64,000 nucleotides of DNA from Jackrogersella multiformis (Eukaryota > Ascomycota > Sordariomycetes > Xylariales > Hypoxylaceae), in NCBI GenBank assembly GCA_902806575.1, contig CADCXD010000006.1, forward strand, positions 806,001 through 870,000, in the 5' to 3' direction. The position numbers were made by a program, and so were the translations under genes. This document shows positions 34,666 to 45,609 of the stretch, piece after piece; position 1 is the stretch's first letter; every line of letters begins with the position of its first letter. The notes below the pieces were generated by a model. That model saw only the letters and a list, made by a program, of their open reading frames with translations. It was not told where the DNA came from and made no database searches.

Positions 34666-37394
34666 TTAAAGCTTCTTAAACACATAACGGAAGATCTCTC
34701 GGCTCTTCAGCAGGTTCACAACTCTTAGCCGCTCGTTGTCCAGATGCGCCGAGTCAGAAGATTGTCCGCACGGTAGATGAGCTGCCGGTGCGTTGAACTC
34801 TTTCTCCAGGAATCTTATGGCTGGGATTGAGCCACCCTCTCTGATATAGAGGGGCTTGCGAATCTTGGATCCGCCGTTGGTAAATTTTCCATTGGTAAAA
34901 GTTACATTTGTACTACTGGTACCATTCGTACCATTGACACCATTAGTAATACCATTACTACCCTTATTAGAAAATAGGGGGGCCCAAGCTTGCACAAGGG
35001 CTTCTTCGAGAGTTCGGAAGATGTAGTTGCTAGGGTCGCCGAGCCAAGGCTCTGCTTGGTTGTCTATTTGGATACTCAGCTTGTTCTCAGATTCTAGGTT
35101 GCCAAATTCCTTCTCCAAGAAGGAGGTCAAAGAGCTAGTAACTTCTTCCACCTCCTGCCCAGGGACGAGTCGGACACTGATCTTAGCATTGGCATGACTG
35201 CTGATTAAGCTACCATCAGGACCTGAGACCTTAACTTTGTGATGGGTGAGATTTGGTTCCCGCCAGCGCGCCATGAGATTCGCTTTCAGGGTCTCTGCCG
35301 AAACTCCATTTTGGCCTTGTTCCATAAGGACGGATAAGATATCGTCGTACCGAGCCTCTTCCTCGGCTGTTAGAGGGAGGATACCGTCGTAGAACCCGGG
35401 GAGCGTGATGCGATTCCGTGGCCCCTTGAGTTTTGAGAGCAGTGTCATGAGGTCAGATAATGGCTCATTAACCATGTACGACCCATCGACGCCAGAGTGC
35501 AAGTCGGGGCTCTTCGACTCAATGCAGACGGTCGCGTGCATAACGCCTCTCAGACCATAGGTTAAACATGGGGTGGAGTCATTGATCCAATAGCTATTCG
35601 CCAATAGGATATAGTCGATATTTCCGATGTGATCCTTATGTTTGCGGACAGTCTCCTTGAACCCACGAGAACCTGACTCCTCTTGTCCTTCGATGAGGAA
35701 AACAACATCTGAGTCTAAAGACTTGGCCTGCATAAGATCGGTGACAGCATAGAGAGCTGCTATAATAGGCCCCTTGTTGTCGCTGACTCCACGGCCGTAT
35801 AAATATCCATTCGTCCCGGTCAGTTGGAATGGGTCGTAGTTCCACTTTCCATTCTTAGTTTCTGCTGGAACAACGTCATAATGACCGTAGAAAAGGATCC
35901 TCTTTCGCTTCTCAGCTGGTTCGACTTTGCCGCTGAATTTGGCCAGGACCACGGGATGGTGAAGTGTGTCCTCACCACTCAGCATTTCTACATCGCCGCC
36001 AAGTTTCTTAAATAAAGTACGAAGAAAGCTGGCACCTCGGCGACAATCCTCTGCATATTCGGGCCGAGACGATACTGTCTTGTAGGATACAAACTCCCGC
36101 AGAGAGGTTATCATCATATCCTCGTGCTCTTCGTGTTCTGGTTGCTCGACCGAAGCTTCGTTCTTGAGCATCCAGATGGCGACGTTGTTGTCGTTGGCTC
36201 CCGTGATGTATATTTGATTTCCATCATGCGTTGTGACGCCCGACGATAGGACTTTGCCGTCATGCGCCTTCCACTGAGTCAAGCATTGGTACTTCTGGTT
36301 GACATTTTGTGAGGAGTCTCGCTGATACTCTCCGTAGTGGACAGTGCTGTGCTTCTGTTTCGGCGTTAGAGGTCACATAGTCCGGCATGATCAAGTCCAC
36401 TTACACAGGCAGTCCCAGCACGACTTGCGCTCCACAGATAGCCCCAGCCCATCTGCAGAGCCATGACATCGCCTTTGTGAGCTTTGATGACCCTCAACTT
36501 CTGCTTGGTATCCAGGTCCCATAGCTCAATTATGCCGTCAAGTTTCCCGCTGTACAGGAATGACCCATCAACGGCAAGGGACATAACAGACACGGCGTCT
36601 TGTTCTCCGAGGACCATGATCTCTTCAATGCCATTCTCGTACCCATCAGGGCCAATTTCTCGGCCACCAAGCTTCCAGACCTTGATGGTGCCGTCTCCGC
36701 CGCCCGATACTAGGACATCTTCATCTGGCTCCGTATAGGCGGTGCTGCCCTTTGTTATGAGCATACAGTATACATAGCCATAGTGTGCGAACATCTTGTT
36801 TGCTCGCTTATCGGTCTCGAGTACGGAACGAGGTCGAGGTATCAGTTCGTACCGTTCGTCAGTAGGCCTCGGTGTGCTTGTTCCGCCGACAGCTCGGGAA
36901 TCGAAAAATCGGTGGTTCCTTCGGTCCGGGTGGCTCTGCGAATCGTGGGAGACAAGCCTGTTAGGTTCCTTTAAACTGACCCATTGTATGGATGTATTTT
37001 GGGCACCATAGTAGACGGTCTCGTGTTGGGAGGAGTAGGAAACGGAAAAGATGTCGCCGAAGGAATCGTTGGTGCTATATATTTCGTAAAGTCGGTTCAT
37101 GGATTTAGGGCACCACACATTCACAATAGGATCGCTGGCACTAGAGAAGAGTAGAGATCCATCGTCGGATAGGAAGAGACACATGACACTTCGTTTATGG
37201 GCTTGTATATGACAGATCTTTTCGAAGGTGCCCAAGCGCCACCTCACGATCTCTCCATTCTGAGTTCCAGTATAAATGCTATCATTGCCAACGGCAAGAG
37301 CAAGTACCGAGCTATCGTGCTTGAGATTGTGGTGTAATTGAGGCGTGGTGTGAGGAGGAATTTCGAGAATTGGAGAAGGGGCCGAAGTTGCCAT
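34666..37394 (-). CDS. dug2: Dug2-like protein: WD40 propeller fused to M20 peptidase domain (glutathione degradation)
   Basis: Two exons, 37394-36405 and 36354-34666, give 892 residues, near the length of yeast Dug2. Residues up to about 380 form WD40 repeats (for example DGTIKVWKL, DGIIELWDLDTKQ). The rest is an M20 metallopeptidase domain: FYGHYDVVPA, GRGVSDNKGP, IEGQEESGS, then SGVDGSY and a C-terminal SSDSAHLDNERL with the last His ligand. The WD40-plus-M20 architecture is specific to Dug2, which with the amidotransferase-like Dug3 cleaves the gamma-glutamyl bond of cytosolic glutathione. The usual metal-binding Asp before YGLRG appears as Asn (LLANSYW). A low-complexity Asn/Gly/Thr insert sits at about residues 795-825. 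Dug3 is not in this window. Confidence 0.9.
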
Positions 37395-39573
37395 TGTAGA
37401 CGGCGTAGTTGCTATTCACAAGTCAATATCTGCTAAAACATGAGGATAATTGAATTATTATGTAAATAAATAGAGAATTATGTGAGTATAATGTATTGTG
37501 TTGTGGGAGGGTGAAGGATACAGAAAATAATGAATCAAGAAAAAGAAAATCGACGATGAGTTGAGTTTGTGTATTGGGAGAGGATTGGAGATGACGTGTG
37601 GTGCTATGATTGATAGAAGGTTGCGCAATGTGGATAGTGATAATAGCTGAAGCTTTCCATTATGTAGGTGTTCCACGGTAGCGCCTGCTCCAAGGCACTT
37701 CAGGCACATCCACTCCAGGGTTCCAGTGTTCCTGTCTGGAGACCAAGTGGGTCAACTTGGAACTCTGGGGTTTTAGCCTGACCCGGTGGCTTAGTTCTTA
37801 GTTACTCGGTATAGGTATCCGCTATGCAGCCTGTACCTGCCGAGGCTAGTGCTCCGTGGTTATTGGTCAACTCCCTAAAATGTCTCCTAGATTGGAAGCT
37901 GTAGATGTATGTTTCACAGTGGAGGATTCCAAAACGCTGCAACAGACTCGTGAAATACCTAACCTAGGTAGGTAGAGCATATGGGGATTTCTGATTCGTC
38001 AGACTGGCGAAAGATGGACTTAGACAAGGTAGAGTTGTCCTGCAAGATGCCATGATCATGACCTTTACCAACTAGGATTTAACATGAACTTATAGGTAGT
38101 AAAAATACTCACAACTAGTGCTCCGGATATGGATGCCATTAGCAAGGAGCTTTTTCAAAGCCTCCTTCTTTTTGGACTCCTCGTCTTCAATCTCTTGGCA
38201 ACGTCGGCAGCCAATCATCCTCTCGTCGAGACTAATGGCCATGATCGTAGTTTCTGCAGTTTCTGCAGTATCTCAAGTGCGGATTGCTATGATGGTTGTT
38301 GACTCATAGAGTTGAGGACATACGACAGGACATGTACTCAAAAGGACAGTGAGAGTGGGCTGAGCCTTTTAAGTATGCGGAATGATTCCTACCCAACTCC
38401 CGAATTACGGTGAGGGAAATTTTCTTATTATGGACTTTCGGAGGATCGATTGGCCAGTTTGCATACCTAGGTATCAAGAAGCAAGACTGGCTACACTAAA
38501 GCAGTGACATGGTCAGTCAGATTAGATTCTCTGGGCTATGGCGCGATCTTTGACTATCAATACGTGAGACAGTGGATTTCATATTCCGTCCCGCTATCAG
38601 ATTAGAACTAGGTAGCCAGAGCAGCTATCTCGATTCTAGGTAGTCAGGTAGTGTATCATGAAGGTACCAGGCTCTTACACGTCATAGACAATATAGAGCT
38701 GTGTCGAGACATCCATGTTGACATGACTGTAGAATACCTACCGACTCAAATAGTATCTATATGTTTCCTCTGGTCCAGACCGCAAGTTCGAAATGTAACG
38801 AGCTAGCATAAAGGTATCCCATAAAAATGATGCACTTTAGAGTGATTCACACGTCATATTTATCCTTAAAATCAACGTCTCTCCCTTGACAGCCCTGGGT
38901 ATTAGCCAAATAGTAGGTATGCTTAGCTAATAAGTCTGTAAGAAAAAGACATAAATAGACATAATGTTGTATGTTGTACTTGCTTCATTCCGATATCGGC
39001 CCAAGTTTGACACTTCTATATAACCTATCTAGATGTCATACCCGCCTATGATATATACCTAGAAGGTACCTAGGTAGGTAGGTAACCAAAATTATCGACA
39101 TTGAAACAATCAATATTGTTTTTAAATAGAAAAGGAGAAAATGTCAATTGTAGAGTAAAGCCAGTATTTAGTAAATACGGATGGACTTACAGGGATATAC
39201 CTGGCTGTACTCAACCACAATAATAATAGTGGGAAGGTGGTGGTGGCGGCAGGGTGGCTATCGGTTATCTCTTATCACATATCGGAAGAAGATTTCTCTT
39301 AGCTTCCGTCCCTGGTCTGTGCGTTAAATTATCATATTTTTTGTATCGAAATCATTCTCAATTAAGCTTCAGAATTCCGAATTATTCAACAAACTTGCGC
39401 AGCACTCGCCGGGAACGACAACGACCAATTCGCATATGTCCTCATTAGAACTCGTTCCGACTCAACATTCTAAAACACCCAACTAAAACTGGTTGCGACC
39501 ATAACCAACTGAGTCAATACTCAATCCTCATCCATATTCCCAGACCTTCTACCCACTTCGTCATAGTCTCAAG
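37395..39573. other. Intergenic, possible small minus-strand ORF
   Basis: No firm gene. A minus-strand frame starts at 38242 and runs to a stop near 38087 (about 51 codons). It encodes a CxxC-bearing, Lys/Glu-rich peptide (IGCRRCQEIEDEESKKK) and could instead be the first exon of a small gene, since a GTGAGT donor lies at 38112. A second CxxC frame (MCLKCLGAG) is at 37709-37458, but I could not join them in phase. TACCTAGGTA palindromes lie at 38464-38473 and 39067-39076. Confidence 0.4.
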
Positions 39574-40304
39574 ATGGATCACACAAGAGACCCTTGCCCT
39601 TGGGTCGTCTTGAATGATTTTGGAGGTGCTTTTGCTATGGGAGTATGTATTATACCTCCTTGCGATGAGGGCCCTTGCGATCCATCTTGCTAGGTAACTA
39701 TAAGACGTGCTAACGCCCGGTTTCTATCAGGCAATCGGTGGAACTATATGGCACGGTATCAAGGGTTTCCGGAACAGTCCAATGGGCGAGAGGAGAATAG
39801 GAGCGATCACAGCTATTAAAGCGAGAGCACCAGTGTTAGGTGGAAACTTCGGTAGGCACCAAATACCAGATATTACCCATAACATCGCTCGGGGCTTACC
39901 CATCATATAGGTGTATGGGGCGGTCTGTTTTCGACATTCGACTGTGCCGTCAAGGGAGTAAGGAAGAAGGAAGATCCTTATAATGCTATCAGTAAGTCCG
40001 GTATGTCCCCAGGCCAGCTGGCCTTCGCTAATTACCATCTTAGTTGCTGGTTTCTTCACTGGTGGTGCTCTAGCCATCCGAGGAGGGTATAAAGCAGCAC
40101 GAAACGGCGCTATCGGTTGCGCCGTGCTTTTGGCTGTCATCGAGGGTGTTGGAATAGGATTCCAGAGAATGCTTGCAAGTTCAACAAAACTAGAGGTCGG
40201 TTTTCTAATCTCGCCTATTCAAAAATATCTGAACTACGCATGAAAACTAACTTCTAGCTCAGATGCCGGCACCGCCGCCGAACACAGAGAAAGCTCTAGC
40301 TTAG
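39574..40304 (+). CDS. tim17: Mitochondrial import inner membrane translocase subunit Tim17
   Basis: Five exons, 39574-39642, 39731-39851, 39911-39991, 40044-40195 and 40263-40304, give 154 residues, the normal Tim17 length. The family sequence is unmistakable: MDHTRDPCPWVVLNDFGGAF at the start, then GAIGGTIWHGIKGFRNSP, GGNFGVWGGLFSTFDC, RKKEDPYNAI, and GFFTGGALAIRGGYKAARNG, ending in MPAPPP. Four membrane spans with GxxxG packing motifs are visible. It is a core subunit of the TIM23 complex, which brings presequence proteins across or into the inner membrane. The last intron acceptor was set at 40262 because only that yields the conserved MPAPPP tail. Confidence 0.96.
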
Positions 40305-40620
40305 GTCCTATAATGACGAATATAACGAAAGACACGTTACCACTCAACTCATTTCCGATACACTCTTCCATCGGTTCCATGTATTTCATACGGTTTCAGG
40401 CGGAATTTGCATACCTGCACGGATGGTCAGGGGAATGACATGTAAAATAAGAGTGTCGATGTCGTGCTGGGCCCCCTTCCCATTTATGTCCTCCCAGCCG
40501 ACACATCCACATATATGAATACACTACCTAATGTTGATGAACATAGATATTTGAGGATAAATCTATTGGCTGTGCTGAAATCAATGGCTAATCTCGGATC
40601 TAGTTTATTTGTTCTATTGG
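40305..40620. other. Intergenic between convergent genes
   Basis: 316 bp between the Tim17 3' end and the asparaginase-type gene 3' end; nothing supported beyond likely 3' untranslated sequence. Confidence 0.55.
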
Positions 40621-42203
40621 TTACACTTTATCAGTACTCCAGCGCCAGACATCCTCAGCTTTATCTTCGCCCTCAAACGTATCCCGTTCACCTCGGTGCC
40701 TTGGTCCGCTATCTGGGTGAAATATCCTCATCACGGCTTTTCCATCATCATCAATCCAGGCCCGGTACATACCACCACAATTATGATCCTGCAATATCTC
40801 AGCGTGTCTACTCACTATGCGGCCCGAGACATCACGCGAGATGATGCTTTCTATACCAATCATGCCGCCTTCTCCTTCACCCGTCCTACCCCAACGGTCT
40901 CCAGCGCTCTTCTCTAACTCCCCACCTCGTCCCGCGACATGAAGCAGGGCATTTACTGCGGACAACCCGCCCCATCGCGCAATCGATCCGACAGTCCTAG
41001 CAGCCGTTGTTCGAAGAAATGAGTCGCCATTTCCCGTACCTGATAGAGCAATAGATCTTGTTGTTCGCAATTCTTGGTCAGCCAAGGTACCGCTCGCAAA
41101 AGACGCCGTTCGCGCGATCGGGGAATATATAAACGGTGCCGGCAGACAGTCCGCGACGAGGTTTCGCAGGTTCGATGACAGCTCTACTATTGGCCCTGGC
41201 AAGCCCAAATGCCTTCTCCAACCGTGCCACGCATCCACGACTGGCCCCAAATTTTCCCTGCTAGAGTTGTTCTTTTCAGGCCATTCTTCCGCCCAGAAGC
41301 CGGCACCGACGATGGGAGTGTCACCAATTCGTCCCGTAAGCTTGTTTGTCAGGCCTCCTGTGCTGGTCACTGTACACACGACTCCGTCTGTGTCGAGCGC
41401 GACCGCACCACATGTGCCTTGGGGAAGATATTCCTCGGCGCTCCAGGTTGCCAAGCCAACTCCCGCCTTCTCCTTTTCTAATGCCTGTATATGCTCATCC
41501 CACCGTTTCTGAGTGAAGAAGTACTTCGGGTCCACCAGTTCAAGCCCGTACATTTTGGCCAATGTTTCGGCCGTCTCGCCGTGGAGTAGCGTGTGACCTT
41601 GCGCCGATGGAATATCAAGGTGCGTTGTCTCTGGGCTCTCGGAACCTTTCAAAGCTCTCCCTGGCGCTAATCCGGAATCGGCCTTCTTACCCAGATCCTC
41701 GTCCCCGTGTTCCAACATCGCTTTAGCGAGCAATATGGGATTCTTGACCCTACGCAGCCCCGTCACACCGACGCCACGCTTAGCGTAACCTTTCGATACC
41801 ATGACCGAGGCTTCCATTTCGTTGATACCGTCTCGCGTGAAAACAGCGCCATGGCCCGAGTTGAAGAGTGGATTGTCCTCGAGCAGCGTCATGGCGTATG
41901 TTGCGACATCGAGGGCCGAGGGATACTTAGGTGTATAAGAGTAAGGGTGCCCATTCTCGCCCGGCGATAAGGGGGTGCGCATGTAAACATCCGACTTCGA
42001 GACCTATTCTGTGTGTCTTAGATTCGTCATCTTCGTATAGTTGAGTCGATTATAGCACTCACAATAGTAAGAAGCGCATGCCGATACTCTCTGTACTTCT
42101 CAGGTCCTAGATTCTCCGGTGTGATGTTACCAGCACCGCCATGAATAATGAGTCGCGGCTTGACCTGCGTTGCAGTCTGTTCAGGTTGGCGCTTATACTC
42201 CAT
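40621..42203 (-). CDS. Ntn-hydrolase asparaginase / isoaspartyl peptidase (plant-type asparaginase family)
   Basis: Two exons, 42203-42063 and 42003-40621, give 507 residues. The N-terminus has PRLIIHGGAGNI, then SALDVATYAMTLLEDNPLFNSG and GAVFTRDGINEMEASVM. The autocleavage and nucleophile site is GTCGAVALD (Thr at about residue 244), followed by STGGLTNKLTGRIGDTPIVGAG, which binds substrate. Such precursors cleave before the Thr to form alpha and beta chains and then hydrolyse asparagine or beta-aspartyl peptides. At 507 residues it is longer than bacterial relatives (about 300-350): there are extra segments before the cleavage site and in the beta chain. No signal peptide is seen. The start codon at 42203 gives a sensible N-terminus directly before the conserved strand. 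Confidence 0.9.
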
Positions 42204-43471
42204 CTTCTAAATTTCGCATTCTGTATCTATCTAGAATTCTACCGATATCAATATATGTGAGGATAATGTTTTATTTTATTCTATTGAGAGCACCTAAATT
42301 GCCGACCTTCGGAAGAGTAGTATGATAAGGGACCGGTTTAAATGATACCGCCATACCGGTATAGGAGTATTAAACGGGGGTTTATCTAACCGTTAGAAGC
42401 AGGTCCGCAGAAGGGCGTCAAAGTATCTGGAGCACGTGCGAGTTCGTACTGTAAAACATTGTCCATTTGAGTATGGGTTTTTACAGTGTTTTACAGTATG
42501 AATTCGCACGTGCTCCAGATATTTTGACGCCTTTTGGTCCGTACCGGCAATTACATCCGAAGGAAACCTCGGAATTCTCCGCATTAGGTACCCGCAATAC
42601 CCGCATCATATCTACAACTCAGGGCACGGCTCTTTCCGGTTCATCAATCGGGATGGTTCACTTTTTATTGTTCACATTTACACAATACCCTGAACTGTTA
42701 GATAGACAACCTCGCTGTATTTCATTATCCTCAATTTTATGGATCACGACGAAGTGTCTTAGTTGTTGAAGTAAGATGAGAAGCGGGAATCAAGGATGTT
42801 TATGCACCTAAGTATCGGGATTTAACGATTTGATCTTCTAACAATTACCTCTTGAAAATCGGATATGAACGCCTTCACTTACGGACTAGTTAGAATACCA
42901 CGACAGCTCCTTTGATTGTTTCGTCCATTAGCAGACCTTGCGAAGGCGAACTATTATCTCAGCTAAGACGACAAACTACCGAAGTCTTCCGACCCGACGG
43001 CAGGAACCAACAATGCAGCACATGGTGATGAGCGACCAAGATAACGTACGCAGCGCCTCTTTTTATTTATTATCTAGCTCCATTGCTAGTAGTTTTTGTC
43101 GATCTATATCCTCAGAATCTACGCACCTAGACCCCGGCGTAGAAAATGCGCGAAATGCAGCCAGCCGATATATGTGGAGGAATCAACACCCGAGCCGTCC
43201 CTGAATGTCAGGTCAAACGGCCGAAGCGCTAGAGAAAGAAGAAAATTAACATCTTTTCCAAAACATCTTTCAAATATCTAAGCTTTCGGGATATACATTT
43301 TGATTCCCGATTAAGAGAATAATCGTCAATTGTTTCCCGTCACTTCGCTCTAGTTTCACGATTCATCAGCTCCTCATTCCTACTTAACCATCAACCCAGA
43401 ATGCATACTCCCGCTTCTCATTACCCCCATAGGGTGTCTACCTTTCTTGCCTCTCGGCCGGCTCAATCATA
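42204..43471. promoter_or_regulatory. Divergent intergenic region (asparaginase-type / DUF4185 gene)
   Basis: About 1.27 kb upstream of both genes. It holds the 49-bp inverted repeat at 42414-42531. A short CxxC-bearing frame around 43096-43281 could be an exon of a small gene, but no phase-consistent partner was found. Confidence 0.45.
42414..42531. repeat. Near-perfect 49-bp inverted repeat with 20-bp loop
   Basis: Arms at 42414-42462 and 42483-42531 are reverse complements with four mismatches, all transitions. Each arm contains GGAGCACGTGCGA, i.e. an E-box-like CACGTG. It could form a long hairpin. It might be a small MITE-like element or a regulatory palindrome; no clear target duplication was found. 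Confidence 0.85.
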
Positions 43472-44812
43472 ATGTTACGACTCCACGTTCTTCTCGTCCT
43501 CGCTAGTCCGGCTTTCGTAGACGGAAACAATCTCGCCAATTCCGATAGGCAGCGACGAGATGGAGTAGACCCCACACAGCCCGTAGGCACGAACCCGATC
43601 TCCAAATTTGAAACCACGTTCCTCGGGCAGCAGGCGGCGAACAACAGCTGCAGCCACCGGGACCTGGGGTTCACGGGCGAGTTTCAGGGGAAGTGGTACT
43701 CCGTCTTCGGCGACACGCTGTGGTGCGCGCAGGGCGTGAAGGACCCGCGCCAGGACGATACGAGCCGGCTCCATGGTATGGTCAGGGACGCCTTGTCGCT
43801 AATGACTGAGGACCCCCTTGTTACTGTCGATTTGCACCTTAACGATGATAGCCCCGTCCGCCATCAACAGCAGTTTGTCCCGTTTAATGCGTCTTGGGGC
43901 GAGGACAACACGTACGGCTTCGGGGGCACGAGTCTGTTCGAGACTGTCGACGGGGCCGGCGCTATATTCTACCTCGTCGTAAGCAAGGCTCACTACACCA
44001 TATCATACCGCATTAATCTAGCTATCTCCCCCCTATTTCCCCAAGCCCAGCCCAGCCCAGCTTCGCCCAGCCAGCTTCAACCCTCCAATTAACCACCCGC
44101 GCACAGAACGCCAACGCCGGCGGCCTCAAAGGCGCCGGCGTCGCCAAAGTCGAGCTCGTCAACAACGAGCCCACCGTAACGCAGCGCCTGGGCTCCAGCG
44201 GGTACTGGTGGCCGGCGGCGACGACGCCGCGGTACGGCGACGTGGCGGCGTTCCGCGACCCGCGCTCGGAGTACGTGTACGCGTGGGGCGGCGCGCCATC
44301 CTCCGCGCCCGACCCCGTGGCCTCGCAGTACGTGTACCTGCTGCGCGTGCGGGCCGCCGACGCGTATGACCTGGATAGATACGAGTACTGGTGGGGCGCG
44401 GGCGCGGACGAGGGGGGCTGGAAGGCGGGGCGGCCGCTGACGCAGTTCGGCGCGGAGACCGCGGTGATGTGGGGTGTGGGCCAGGGGCAGGTTGTGTGGA
44501 GCGCGTTTTGGGGCTGCTATGCTTACGTGCATTTGAGTGAGTGTCGCGTACCTACTAGGTTTGTCTGTTCTCGCGCTCACGCTTATACCCGCACCAGGCC
44601 CCGGCGGCAGCGACGTGCTGCTCCGAACCGCGGCGGCGCTCGAGGGCCCGTGGACCCCGGACGTCAAGGTGTACACGGCGACGCCGATCGACGGCGGTCT
44701 GACGTACGCCGGCGTCGCGCACCCGTATCTCGACGCCGGCGGGCAGACGCTGACGGTTTCGTACACGAATAACAATCGTATCGAGGTGATCAGAGTTGCA
44801 TTTTCTAGGTAA
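43472..44812 (+). CDS. Secreted DUF4185-type protein (beta-propeller, possible glycosidase-like fold)
   Basis: Three exons, 43472-43978, 44107-44536 and 44598-44812, give 383 residues. A signal peptide (MLRLHVLLVLASPAFVDG) starts the protein. The hallmark region is DLGFTGEFQGKWYSVFGDTLWC, followed by propeller-like strands (SSGYWWPAATTPRYGDVAAF, EGPWTPDVKVYTATP) and a C-terminal VAHPYLDAGGQTLTVSYTN, as in DUF4185 proteins. These are extracellular and uncharacterised; they recall five-bladed propeller glycoside hydrolases. Exons 2 and 3 are extremely GC-rich, with G or C at most third positions, unlike exon 1 and most neighbours. Intron 1 contains a CCCAGC micro-repeat near 44040-44080. Confidence 0.82.
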
Positions 44813-45609
44813 ATAGGTAGGCCGAAGGTTTAAGTATCTACCAACGTAAGCAGATAAAGTGAGATATGCGAGTAATTTAACTTCAAAGAATATGTTTTAT
44901 TTGTTAGATTTATTGTGATATAGGTGTATATGCGGGGTGTCTGGTTCTCGATAGGGGCTAGGAGTAACGGGTCTGCAAATTCATATTAAATTGACTCTGA
45001 GTACCTAGGTATAATGTAATAATAGAAATACAATTGTTCATGTAGATACCTACCTAGCGTTAGTCATTGCACTTCTTAGGTTTTGTATTAAGTGGTTAAT
45101 TTGGGTAAGGCGGAACCTACCTATATAATATTTTCTTCTCATAACCTAAAGAGGTTTCTGCTTTTATAGACATTCGTATGCTTCCACTTACTATTTCATG
45201 ACCCTCCTGAAATGTAAGATTTCGGAGGTATGGTGAAGATCAGATCTCATATCATATGTAGCTCATCCTAACATTACGACGATAAAGTACCTAGGTAAAT
45301 ACCACCCGTCCGTGTTATCATTCTCCACCGTAAACTCACAGGTCAGTTAATCTACTACACAACATACCTAGGTACAAAATTTTATAATAATTGGATATTC
45401 ATAGATCTCATTCAAATCAAATCAGTACCTACCTAGATAGATAGGTACACGTAGCTAATATTTCATGTCCCTGATAAATATGACCCCTGCTTAGATAGCT
45501 ACCTAGTAGCTAACTACCGGAACAAGACAACATCCGTACCACGCCGACATATACAAATCCACACTCCCTTCCTTCCTCTATTTTCCTCTTCTCCCTACTC
45601 CCCTCCCCA
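44813..45609. other. Intergenic with clustered TACCTAGGTA motifs
   Basis: Region between convergent 3' ends, AT-rich against very GC-rich flanking exons. TACCTAGGTA palindromes occur at 45002-45011 and 45365-45374, with close variants near 45050, 45290 and 45427-45448. No gene is seen. Confidence 0.65.

Noticed and set aside
43096..43281. CxxC-bearing small frame upstream of the DUF4185 gene
   Set aside because: Zinc-binding look only; no proper start codon, and no upstream exon joins in phase.
44089..44775. 228-codon minus-strand frame opposite the DUF4185 gene
   Set aside because: An antisense opening caused by very high third-position GC in real exons; its peptide is Arg/Pro/Ala-rich without family features.
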